DNA of 64,000 bases from Chloroflexus aurantiacus J-10-fl. Lineage in GTDB: Bacteria > Chloroflexota > Chloroflexia > Chloroflexales > Chloroflexaceae. Positions within the stretch are counted from its first letter, which is position 1, and each line of letters opens with the position of its first letter. Below are positions 8,834 to 15,719 of the stretch, piece by piece. Where the stretch lies: assembly GCF_000018865.1 (NCBI RefSeq), contig NC_010175.1, positions 186,001 through 250,000 of the forward strand. The letters are read 5' to 3'. The notes under the pieces are model-generated. The model did no database searches. It worked only from the letters and a program-made list of their open reading frames with translations, and had not been told where the DNA came from. The position numbers were made by a program, and so were the translations under genes.

Positions 8834-9209
8834 GTGGGGGATTGGGCACGACCGGATCATTCTGAGCGGGATGCAGTTTATCGGTTACCATGGCACTCGC
8901 CCCGAAGAGAATCGACTCGGCCAGCGCTTTGTGGTTGATGTAGCCGTCCAGCTTGATTTGCAGGCAGCCGGTGTAAGCGATGATTTGAGTCAGACGGTTG
9001 ACTACAGTCAGATTCACGACCGGGTGCGCGAGATTGTCTGTGGGCCACCGCTCAAACTAACCGAGGCCGTCGCCGAGCGGATTGCCGCTGCCGTCTTGCA
9101 CGATCATCCGACGATAGTCGCAGTAGCGGTGCGGGTGACGAAACCGGGAGTGCGGTTGGGCGAGACAATCCTCGCCGGTTCGATGGTAGAAATTGTGCGG
9201 CGAAGATGA
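8826..9209 (+). CDS. folB: Dihydroneopterin aldolase FolB
   Basis: A 127-residue protein with the FolB/tunnelling-fold pattern: IILSGMQFIGYHGTRPEE near the N-terminus, DLSQTVDYSQIHD in the middle, LTEAVAERIA with the conserved glutamate, and VAVRVTKPG near the end. FolB converts 7,8-dihydroneopterin to 6-hydroxymethyl-dihydropterin and glycolaldehyde in folate synthesis, and some members also epimerise the side chain. The start overlaps the methyltransferase end by eight bases, and its TGA overlaps the next ATG (ATGA), so the genes are translationally coupled. None of the other canonical folate genes are adjacent, which leaves room for a role in another pterin. Confidence 0.87.
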   Translation: MDEWGIGHDRIILSGMQFIGYHGTRPEENRLGQRFVVDVAVQLDLQAAGVSDDLSQTVDYSQIHDRVREIVCGPPLKLTEAVAERIAAAVLHDHPTIVAVAVRVTKPGVRLGETILAGSMVEIVRRR

Positions 9210-9871
9210 TGCGTCCTCGGGTTACGCTATGTTTTGCCCAAACCCTCGATGGTCGGGTGGCAGCCGTTGACGGCAGCTCGCAGTGGATCAGCGGCCCCGA
9301 ATCGCTCCGCTTTTGTCATCACCTGCGGGCAAACAGTGATGCGATTATGGTTGGGGTTGGTACGGTGTTACGCGATGATCCACGCCTCACCACGCGGCTG
9401 GTAGCAGGGCCTGATCCCTTGCGGGTGATTGTAGACACCCATCTCCGCACACCAACGACCGCTGCCGTCATTCGTGATGGTGCCGGCACGGGTACCCTGC
9501 TGGCCTGCACTGCTGCGGCGCCGCTTGAACGACGTATCGCCTTACAGGAATGCGGCGCGACGGTGCTGACTATGCCGGAAGCGGCTGGCGGTGGTGTCGA
9601 TCTGGCAGCACTCCTCACAGCGCTCGGCGAACGGGGTGTGGCGAGTGTGATGGTTGAAGGTGGTGCGCGCCTGATCACGAGTCTGCTGCGCGCAAACCTG
9701 GTTGATGCGCTGGCAGTCACGATTGCGCCGATCATCCTCGGTAGTGGGCCGTCAGCTATCGGCGATCTGGGCATCCTCACGCTAAATCAGGCTCTGCGAC
9801 TGACGAACGTCACCTGGACGACGTATGGCGCTGATGTGGTGATCGAAGGCGATCTGGCACACCATCAGTAG
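9206..9871 (+). CDS. RibD C-terminal-domain (DHFR-fold) pyrimidine/pterin reductase
   Basis: A 221-residue stand-alone reductase domain: RVTLCFAQTLDGRVAA at the N-terminus, SDAIMVGVGTVLRDDPRLT, then MVEGGARLITSLL near residue 150 are the landmarks of RibD-C reductases. In riboflavin synthesis this domain reduces the ribosylamino side chain with NADPH; here the deaminase half of RibD is absent. It could be a free reductase of riboflavin synthesis, an archaeal-type diaminopyrimidine reductase, or a reductase of a pterin product made with its neighbours. It is coupled to folB by an ATGA overlap, and 25 bp separate it from the dehydrogenase gene. Confidence 0.8.
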   Translation: MMRPRVTLCFAQTLDGRVAAVDGSSQWISGPESLRFCHHLRANSDAIMVGVGTVLRDDPRLTTRLVAGPDPLRVIVDTHLRTPTTAAVIRDGAGTGTLLACTAAAPLERRIALQECGATVLTMPEAAGGGVDLAALLTALGERGVASVMVEGGARLITSLLRANLVDALAVTIAPIILGSGPSAIGDLGILTLNQALRLTNVTWTTYGADVVIEGDLAHHQ

Positions 9872-9896
9872 CAATCAGCGAAGCAGTCAAGACGGT

Positions 9897-10919
9897 ATGA
9901 AACCCTTACCCGCGCAAGCCATCTGGTTTACCGCCCCCCACACGGTGAGCATCCGTGAGGAGATTGCTCCACCACCGGCTTACGGTGACGTGCGGATCGC
10001 AGCTATTGCATCGTTGATCAGTCACGGCACCGAACGCCTGGTCTATCGCGGTGAGGTCGATCCAACCCTGGCCCTCGATCTCCCAACGCTGCAAGGAAGT
10101 TTTGCCTTTCCCATCAAATACGGTTACGCCATCGCCGGCAGAGTCATCGACATTGGCCCAGGGGTTGAGCAGTTTCAGATTGGTGATCCGGTCGCGGCCC
10201 TCCATCCGCACCAGACTATCTTCACCCTACCGGCGCATCTGGTCAAACGGCTACCGGACACCCTTGATCCGGCATTGGGTGGGTTCTACGCCAATGTCGA
10301 AACAGCGCTGACGATTTGCCACGATGCAGCACCAAGGCTGGGAGAAACTGTCGTTGTGCTGGGACAGGGTGTGGTTGGCTTGCTGGTCACACAGCTCTTG
10401 CAACGAACCGGTGCGCAGGTGATTGCGGTCGAACCCGATGCGCATCGTCGGGCGCTGGCCACCCAATTCGGTGCCACGACCCTTGCCCAGGCTGATCCGG
10501 CAACCATTGCCGAACTTACCGATGGACGGGGGGCCGATATAGTGGTTGAGGTGAGCGGGTCACCGGCTGCGTTACAACAGGCGATTGAACTAACAGCGAC
10601 AGAGGGGCTGGTGGTGGTTGCATCGTGGTACGGGCAAAAACCGGCACCACTGATCCTGGGAGGGCATTTTCACCGTGGTCGGGTACGCCTGCGCTCATCG
10701 CAGGTTGGTCGGCTGGCTCCAGAAACGCTGCCACGCTGGGATTACGCACGGCGGAGCGCCACCGTGATGAACCTCTTACCGCGCCTATGCCTGAACGAGT
10801 TGATCAGCCACCGCATTCCTTTCGTGCAAGCCGCAGCAGCGTATGATCTGCTTGATCAGGCACCGCCAGGGCTGGTACAGGTGATGTTGACGTATGCTGA
10901 TTACGCACCACAAACGTGA
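9897..10919 (+). CDS. Medium-chain dehydrogenase/reductase lacking the catalytic zinc ligands
   Basis: The 340-residue protein has the MDR fold: an N-terminal GroES-like half (SLISHGTERLVYRGE, FPIKYGYAIAGRVIDIG) and a Rossmann half with VVLGQGVVGLL near residue 155 and ADIVVEVSG. The cysteine and GHE motif that bind catalytic zinc in alcohol dehydrogenases are not where they should be (ISHGTE and KYGYA instead), so it should not act as an ordinary zinc alcohol dehydrogenase. It resembles the BchC/threonine-dehydrogenase-like group in general layout. Substrate unknown; context suggests oxidation or reduction of a pterin or sugar side chain. Confidence 0.75.
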   Translation: MKPLPAQAIWFTAPHTVSIREEIAPPPAYGDVRIAAIASLISHGTERLVYRGEVDPTLALDLPTLQGSFAFPIKYGYAIAGRVIDIGPGVEQFQIGDPVAALHPHQTIFTLPAHLVKRLPDTLDPALGGFYANVETALTICHDAAPRLGETVVVLGQGVVGLLVTQLLQRTGAQVIAVEPDAHRRALATQFGATTLAQADPATIAELTDGRGADIVVEVSGSPAALQQAIELTATEGLVVVASWYGQKPAPLILGGHFHRGRVRLRSSQVGRLAPETLPRWDYARRSATVMNLLPRLCLNELISHRIPFVQAAAAYDLLDQAPPGLVQVMLTYADYAPQT

Positions 10920-11110
10920 ACGATGGGAGTGATAGGCCCGCCGGAATCGCTCTCGTCCCTGGGCCGTGCTGGTGTGGTGACCAGCCGGGGTGCAGCGAAC
11001 GAAAACTATCGTCTGTAAGGATGCGATACATCCCAATAACACGGGCCAGTAGAAGATGGCCCGGATTTCTGAGAAGCGAAGACCTCGCGCTCTGTGCAAA
11101 GGAGACACGT

Positions 11111-11491
11111 ATGTATGAAGTCGGCGTCATTGCCCAGTTTGAAGCGGCTCATCGTTTGGAAGGGAACTTCGGCCCAGCCACCCGGATGCACGGGCATACC
11201 TACCGGCTGGAGGCGATTGTGAGCGGGGAGCGTCTGCAAGCGGACGGCACCCTCTTCGACATTACACGCCTGCAAGAGGCGGTCAACGCCATCGTTGCCG
11301 ACCTGCACTACCGTGATTTGGGTACTGTCGCCGGTCTGGAGAACGTGAATACCACTGCTGAAAACGTGGCGCGCTATTGCTGGGATCGGATTGCGGCTGC
11401 CATTCGTGGCGTTGGTTTAATGACGCTCACCGTGCGCATCTGGGAAAATCCGCAAGCCTTCGCCAGTTATCAGAGCAGGCTGGAAGGATGA
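11111..11491 (+). CDS. 6-pyruvoyltetrahydropterin synthase/QueD-like protein without the catalytic cysteine
   Basis: A 126-residue tunnelling-fold protein. The zinc ligands are visible as AAHRL near residue 13 and the HGH of RMHGHTY near residue 29, and the TTAENVARYCWDRI helix and WENPQAFASY end are typical. The cysteine that QueD/PTPS proteins carry four residues before HGH (C-x3-HGH) is replaced by alanine (GPATRMHGH), so canonical PTPS or QueD chemistry is doubtful. The start at 11111 is set by AAAGGAG 7-13 bases upstream; the frame is open back to 10916 but that stretch is unlike the family. Four bases separate its stop from the glycosyltransferase start. Confidence 0.82.
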   Translation: MYEVGVIAQFEAAHRLEGNFGPATRMHGHTYRLEAIVSGERLQADGTLFDITRLQEAVNAIVADLHYRDLGTVAGLENVNTTAENVARYCWDRIAAAIRGVGLMTLTVRIWENPQAFASYQSRLEG

Positions 11492-11495
11492 AGGT

Positions 11496-12545
11496 ATGGC
11501 CCTGCGCATTGCGTTTCTCACCGTCGGCGATCCGCAACGGCGTACCGGCGGCTACCTCTACCATCGCGAGGTCTTTCGGTGCTGGCAGGCTCGCAATCAA
11601 CCGGTCGAGGAGATTGTGCTGGGGCCGGCGGATGTAGCCGGACAGATCGCGGCCAGCAACCGGGCCGGCCAACTGGTTGAGGCAGGCCGCTATGATGTGA
11701 TTGTGGTTGATGCGCTGGCCCGCGCCGTCGTGGCTCCCTGGCTGGCGCACTGGCAGAGGCTGTGTCCGCTGGTGACGCTGGTTCACGAACTGCCGACAGT
11801 TGCCGGAGCAAGCGATCCGCGCGAGTACGAATGGGAACAGATGCTACTACGGGCTGATGCGCTGGTTGCAGTCAGCGATGATGGGGCTAACACGTTAATT
11901 GCGCGCGGCGTTGAAGCTGCCCGCATTCATATCGCTTCTGGCGGTTGTGACCGTCTGCTGAGTCGGATGCCGGTTGGCAAAGCGCGGGAAGAGCTGGTTA
12001 TCGCCGTCGCCCAATGGATTCCGCGCAAAAATCTGGCCCATCTGGTACGGGTGTGGGGGCAGGTAGCAGAGCATCCCTGGCGGCTGGAGCTGATCGGTGA
12101 AAGCGATGCCGATCCGGTGTATGCCGGTGAGGTCTGGCAGGCCATCCAGCACTGTCCGGCCAACGTGATTGTGCGTGGCGTCCTTGCAGATGACGAACTT
12201 GCCGAACGCTATGCGCGGGCCAGTCTGTTTGCCTTACCTTCGCGGTTTGAAGGGTATGGATTGGTCTTTGCCGAAGCGTTAGCTTGTGGGTTGCCGGTGA
12301 TCGCCGGCGCAGTCGGGCCGGTACCAGCCCTGGTTGGCGCTGGGGGAATGCTCGTTCATCCCGATGACGAGCAGGCATTGAGCGTTGCCTTACGCACTGT
12401 AATGCGCGACGCACACCTGCGTCAGCACTTGAGCACTGCTGCCCGGCAACGAGCAAGTACCCTCCCACGCTGGCAGGACACTGCCCAACACCTCTTATGC
12501 GCCATCGAATGGGCATACGCGCAGCGACATCGCGTATCAACCTGA
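11496..12545 (+). CDS. GT-B glycosyltransferase, family 4 type
   Basis: The 349-residue protein starts with a first Rossmann strand (RIAFLTVGDP), keeps the acceptor-side GGYLYHREVF loop, and ends with the donor-binding half: VAQWIPRKNL, LPSRFEGYGLVFAEALACG (the E-x7-E motif of retaining GT4 enzymes) and GLPVIAG. It should move a sugar from a nucleotide donor to an unknown acceptor in the cytoplasm. GGAAGGATGAAGGT lies directly upstream, and the gene begins four bases after the PTPS-like stop, so it is almost certainly co-transcribed with it. That pairing suggests a glycosylated pterin-like product. Confidence 0.83.
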   Translation: MALRIAFLTVGDPQRRTGGYLYHREVFRCWQARNQPVEEIVLGPADVAGQIAASNRAGQLVEAGRYDVIVVDALARAVVAPWLAHWQRLCPLVTLVHELPTVAGASDPREYEWEQMLLRADALVAVSDDGANTLIARGVEAARIHIASGGCDRLLSRMPVGKAREELVIAVAQWIPRKNLAHLVRVWGQVAEHPWRLELIGESDADPVYAGEVWQAIQHCPANVIVRGVLADDELAERYARASLFALPSRFEGYGLVFAEALACGLPVIAGAVGPVPALVGAGGMLVHPDDEQALSVALRTVMRDAHLRQHLSTAARQRASTLPRWQDTAQHLLCAIEWAYAQRHRVST

Positions 12546-12567
12546 CAAAATCGTCATCTTGTTTCCC

Positions 12568-12596
12568 TTGTGAGACCTTCTCTCGCATGCTACAGT
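12568..12596 (+). promoter_or_regulatory. Promoter of the lipoprotein gene
   Basis: TTGTGA at 12568-12573 and TACAGT at 12591-12596 are 17 bases apart, 57 bases before the ATG at 12653. Confidence 0.45.
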
Positions 12597-12652
12597 ATCT
12601 GGCGGTGTCAACCCTGGACGCCTGCGGTTATCGTAACAAGGGAGCAATTTCG

Positions 12653-13771
12653 ATGACTGGAAAAAAAGCAATCCTCTCTCTGATCACCACTGCCCTTGTT
12701 CTGTTGCTGACAGCCTGTGGCGGTGGCGCAACCAGCAGTTCACAGCCCACGCCAACGACCGAAGAAGCCCGCCCAACCCGCACCCCTCGCCCCGCCGGAA
12801 ATGTTACATCACCAACTACTGCGCCGACCACTGCTCCGACCACCGATACTACTGTCGAGCAAGCGCCAGTATTGAGCACGAACGCTGACCTGACGGCACT
12901 GGGTAATGTGCAGGTAGAGATGAAGCTGGAAGGAACATCACAGGAATCAGGGCAGGAGGCAGAACCGTTCAATCTGGTGATGCAGCAAATCATCCTCGCC
13001 AATGGTGATCGCAGTCTCACGATGGAAAGCACATCGCCCGAATCTGGATTAGTTCGCATTATCAGCGTTCAGGTTGGCGGTCAGGTGTACCAGTATGTAG
13101 AAGACAGCAATCAGCCGTACTGTATGGCCATGGGGAACTTCGATCTGTTCAGTGGGAGCATGCTCACTCCCGACGCCCTGATCGGTAGCATCCCAGAGGC
13201 ACAGCTCGTTGAGCGAGGGGTGCAGGTCAACGGTTTTACCACTGATCGCTACACCTTTACTATCAATGAACAGACCCCCAATTATCAGGGTGAGGCCAAA
13301 GGCGAAATCTGGGCTGCACAAGACCCGGCAGTTGTCGTGCGGCATATTGGTGAATTTACCGGCACGATCACAGGTGTCACTACGGAAGAAGGTGGAACAC
13401 CGCTCCCTGGCCAACTGGGCAACATCCGTTGGGAATACAACGTCACCCAACTGGACGCCAATACCAACATCACCCTGCCCGAAACCTGTGCTCAGCAGCA
13501 GGCCGCAGGTGCCGAGATTCCCCTACCGGCGAATATCAGCAACAGGGTTCAGATGGGTGACCTGATCAGCTTTGAAACCACCGAGTCACCGGATAACATT
13601 GTCTCCTTCTACCAGACCGAGATGGTGGCCCAGGGCTGGCAGGCCGGTGAAGTCAGTCAATACGGTAGCGATTACCAGCTCACCTTCAGCAAGGATGGGC
13701 GCACGGCGACCATTCTTGTCTCGGTGATTGATAATAAGACCAGCGTGATCATTATGCTCGCCTCATCGTAA
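12653..13771 (+). CDS. Exported lipoprotein of unknown function
   Basis: The 372-residue protein has a lipoprotein signal peptide: positive start (MTGKK), hydrophobic core and the lipobox LLTAC, with the acylated cysteine near residue 23. A threonine/proline-rich linker follows to about residue 75. The mature part has a beta-rich region (about 90-270) with patterns like LTMEST...GQVYQYV that resemble LppX/LprG-type or outer-surface lipoproteins in outline, and a C-terminal domain with VSFYQTEMVAQGWQAGEVSQ that resembles domains found in other Chloroflexi lipoproteins. It should face the outside of the cell membrane. AGGGAG lies eight bases before the start. No partner or function can be named. 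Confidence 0.75.
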   Translation: MTGKKAILSLITTALVLLLTACGGGATSSSQPTPTTEEARPTRTPRPAGNVTSPTTAPTTAPTTDTTVEQAPVLSTNADLTALGNVQVEMKLEGTSQESGQEAEPFNLVMQQIILANGDRSLTMESTSPESGLVRIISVQVGGQVYQYVEDSNQPYCMAMGNFDLFSGSMLTPDALIGSIPEAQLVERGVQVNGFTTDRYTFTINEQTPNYQGEAKGEIWAAQDPAVVVRHIGEFTGTITGVTTEEGGTPLPGQLGNIRWEYNVTQLDANTNITLPETCAQQQAAGAEIPLPANISNRVQMGDLISFETTESPDNIVSFYQTEMVAQGWQAGEVSQYGSDYQLTFSKDGRTATILVSVIDNKTSVIIMLASS

Positions 13772-13844
13772 GGTACGACCCATACGCAGGGAAACTTGCG
13801 GTCATCGTCAGCACAACTGAGCGTTACTTGAAACCGCTGCTCCA

Positions 13845-13873
13845 GGCGGGCGAAGCCACAACCTTCGCCCGCC
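13845..13873 (+). terminator. Terminator-like hairpin behind the lipoprotein gene
   Basis: GGCGGGCGAAG (13845-13855) pairs perfectly with CTTCGCCCGCC (13863-13873), loop of seven bases. There is no T-run directly after, so it may terminate weakly or protect the 3' end. Confidence 0.5.
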
Positions 13874-13962
13874 GTTCGTTTCCATCACCTGTATCAGCAC
13901 ACATGTTGCTTCATAAGCGGCTCACGAATTGCAGTACCAGGTATGAGAATACTTGAGTACTA

Positions 13963-13992
13963 TTGTCAATTTTTTATCAGCAATAGTACAAT
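13963..13992 (+). promoter_or_regulatory. Promoter of the cold-shock/sunset-domain gene
   Basis: TTGTCA at 13963-13968 and TACAAT at 13987-13992 are 18 bases apart; transcription would start near 13999, about 39 bases before the ATG at 14038. Confidence 0.6.
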
Positions 13993-14037
13993 ATTTTGTT
14001 GTATACGCCATCGCATTCATGCCAGACGAGCACCATC

Positions 14038-14616
14038 ATGGACACCACATTGAAGCAAGGCACACTCAGCGTATGGTACGACGAAAAAGGGTATGGATTT
14101 ATCGTTGACCCTCAAGAGGAAAGAACGTTCGTTCACATCACTGCCTTTGGCCGCATTCCCCGTCGCCCGGTCGTAGGCGACACGATCTTCTACACCACGA
14201 CTATTGATCGAGATGGCAAAATCCGCGCCGATTACGCCTGGATTGAGGGCTTACCTGCTCCCCGACGCAGGTCGTATGTTCATCAACACCGTAAAAAAGG
14301 TCAGCCCTGGAGCCTCACCGATGTTGTGTTGCTGTTGACAGTTATCGTGCTCTTCTTTGTGGCGGGAGGACTCTTTACAGTTGCATTTGCGGGTGATACT
14401 GTCACAACAACCGTAGCCCAAATCTTTGCCAAACGTCCCGGCCCGCCTGAGTGTGTCATTAAAGGAAACATCTCCATCGAAACCGGCGAGAAAATCTACC
14501 ATCTGCCCGGTATGAGAGACTACGATAGCACCCGTATTCGTGAAGAATACGGCGAGCGCTGGTTCTGTACCGAACAGGAAGCGATTGAAGCGGGCTGGCG
14601 GAGAGCGGGGAGGTAG
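14038..14616 (+). CDS. Cold-shock domain - membrane segment - sunset-domain fusion protein
   Basis: A 192-residue protein in three parts. Residues 1-75 are a cold-shock-like OB fold (GTLSVWYDEKGYGFIVD, then FVHITAF) of the kind that binds single-stranded nucleic acid. Residues about 98-122 form one membrane helix (DVVLLLTVIVLFFVAG). The C-terminal 50 residues (VIKGNISIETGEKIYHLPG, then RWFCTEQEAIEAGWRRA) match the short sunset domain found at the ends of nucleases and secreted proteins. Topology would put the cold-shock part inside and the sunset part outside. I chose the ATG at 14038 because the OB fold starts there. Function is unknown. Confidence 0.75.
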   Translation: MDTTLKQGTLSVWYDEKGYGFIVDPQEERTFVHITAFGRIPRRPVVGDTIFYTTTIDRDGKIRADYAWIEGLPAPRRRSYVHQHRKKGQPWSLTDVVLLLTVIVLFFVAGGLFTVAFAGDTVTTTVAQIFAKRPGPPECVIKGNISIETGEKIYHLPGMRDYDSTRIREEYGERWFCTEQEAIEAGWRRAGR

Positions 14617-14803
14617 GAAGCCCGGCATCCTGGAACCAGGTTGAAAACCTCTCTCTCGCATCGGGTGTGAGCCGCTCTTGGTGGGGTGTAGTGAGGGGAG
14701 GCAGAGGCCGGGGAGTGCGCGCTGGAAATGTGCGCTCCCAGAGATGGAAGCGTGCTGTGGTGAGGAGACGTGTGAACAGAGGCGTGTGTTCCCAGCGAGG
14801 AAT

Positions 14804-15077
14804 AGAACCCATTTCAAAAAAACATCTCCCATTGCCGACCGGCTCCCTGATCGTGACGAACACACCCAGCATCCTTGTCTCCAGCCAGATCAACGACGTG
14901 ACACGCGCCGGATCGTAAGCACGACTGGCACGGCAGCATGGCTACCGCACTCCAAACGTTGCGCCACGCGCATGACAGACGAGTAGGGCACCCAATCCGA
15001 CGAGTGATGGCACTGGCGATGGTCGTCAGCGCTCCTCGCTTCTACTCCGGCAGCCTGGGAGCAGGATAGACTATCGT
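14804..15077 (+). repeat. Dispersed ~270-bp repeat, copy A
   Basis: Begins AGAACCCATTTCAAAAA and ends GGAGCAGGATAGACTATCGT. It matches 60560-60848 along its whole length and the inverted copy ending at 41848 over its first part. It contains the hairpin core at 14930-14957. From 14617 to 14803 I see only GC-rich, non-coding sequence. Confidence 0.75.
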
Positions 15078-15165
15078 TTCCTCACCACTTCAGCGCAAGG
15101 GAAAGGCTGTTAGCCGTAGCAGCAGGTTGAGGAAGATTCATGACGATCAGGTTCTGCCTGCCCTG

Positions 15166-15194
15166 TTGACAAACCCGACGCTCTGTGGTATCCT
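15166..15194 (+). promoter_or_regulatory. Promoter of the ilv leader
   Basis: A consensus TTGACA (15166-15171), 17-base spacer and TATCCT (15189-15194). Transcription would start near 15201, about 32 bases before the leader-peptide ATG. Confidence 0.8.
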
Positions 15195-15232
15195 CTTCGC
15201 GGATCGTCAATTTGGGTGAAAAGTACAAATCT

Positions 15233-15316
15233 ATGGTTGCTCACTTTGTAAGCCTTATCCTTCTCGTACTCGTACTCCTCCTTAGCCTTATTGGCGGGTG
15301 GAGCAAACGTGTTTAG
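15233..15316 (+). CDS. Leader peptide of the ilv operon
   Basis: A 27-codon frame from ATG 15233 to TAG 15314-15316. Fifteen of the 27 residues are Leu, Val or Ile, with the run LILLVLVLLLSLI at residues 8-20. It lies between a consensus promoter and an intrinsic terminator, upstream of ilvB, which is the arrangement of branched-chain amino acid attenuators in enteric and other bacteria. The ribosome would slow at these codons when charged branched-chain tRNAs are scarce. A membrane micropeptide would look similar, so the leader reading rests on context. The ribosome site (GGGTGA about 12 bases upstream) is weak. Confidence 0.75.
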   Translation: MVAHFVSLILLVLVLLLSLIGGWSKRV

Positions 15317-15358
15317 GGAGGGGAAGGACGCAAAGCCCCAGATCAGGATGCAAGACTG

Positions 15359-15385
15359 AACCTCCCGAACATCGGGAGGTTTTTT
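15359..15385 (+). terminator. Attenuator terminator of the ilv operon
   Basis: AACCTCCCG pairs with CGGGAGGTT around a five-base loop, ending in six T (15380-15385). GGGAGG at 15316-15321, which overlaps the leader stop codon, is complementary to CCTCCC at 15361-15366 and can form the competing antiterminator. A ribosome resting at the leader stop would cover GGGAGG and favour termination; one stalled upstream would free it. Confidence 0.8.
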
Positions 15386-15719
15386 AGTACCCGTGAGAGG
15401 ATCAACGTGGTGCGGCTCAGCAAACACAACCTGCTCTTCTGGCTACGACAGGCATGGCAGCCGCAACTCGTTTTCGTGCCGGTAGCATCTCACCGGCATC
15501 TGGTATTCAATTCAGTTCACCGTCGCCTACCGACGCATCGCTGCGCGTTCGGTTACTCACAGCGGAGTGAGTAGCGGCGTATTGCCCCATTGCTGTGGCT
15601 CGTCGGTTATAGACCTGGTCGTTTGGAACGGCATAGCGCAGGGTTGCGCTAATGACCGCTACCTATGGCTGTGTCTCAAAAGCTCGGTTACAGATTCATT
15701 GTGGACAGGAGTAAGTTCG
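15386..15719 (+). other. Untranslated region between attenuator and ilvB
   Basis: No gene is apparent in these 334 bases. A small hairpin, CTCAC/GTGAG around 15555-15572, is visible. AGGAG at 15707-15711 is the ilvB ribosome site. Confidence 0.4.

Noticed and set aside
10920-11110. In-frame N-terminal extension of the PTPS-like gene
   Set aside because: The AAAGGAG site before 11111 and the family N-terminus fix the start; the extension has no likeness to anything.
15289-15368. GGACGCAAAGCC core, like the c-di-GMP-I (GEMM) riboswitch
   Set aside because: The matching first strand (GGGCAAACC) is only partly present and the GNRA-capped stem is not convincing; the leader-peptide reading explains the region better. 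A covariance search would settle it.
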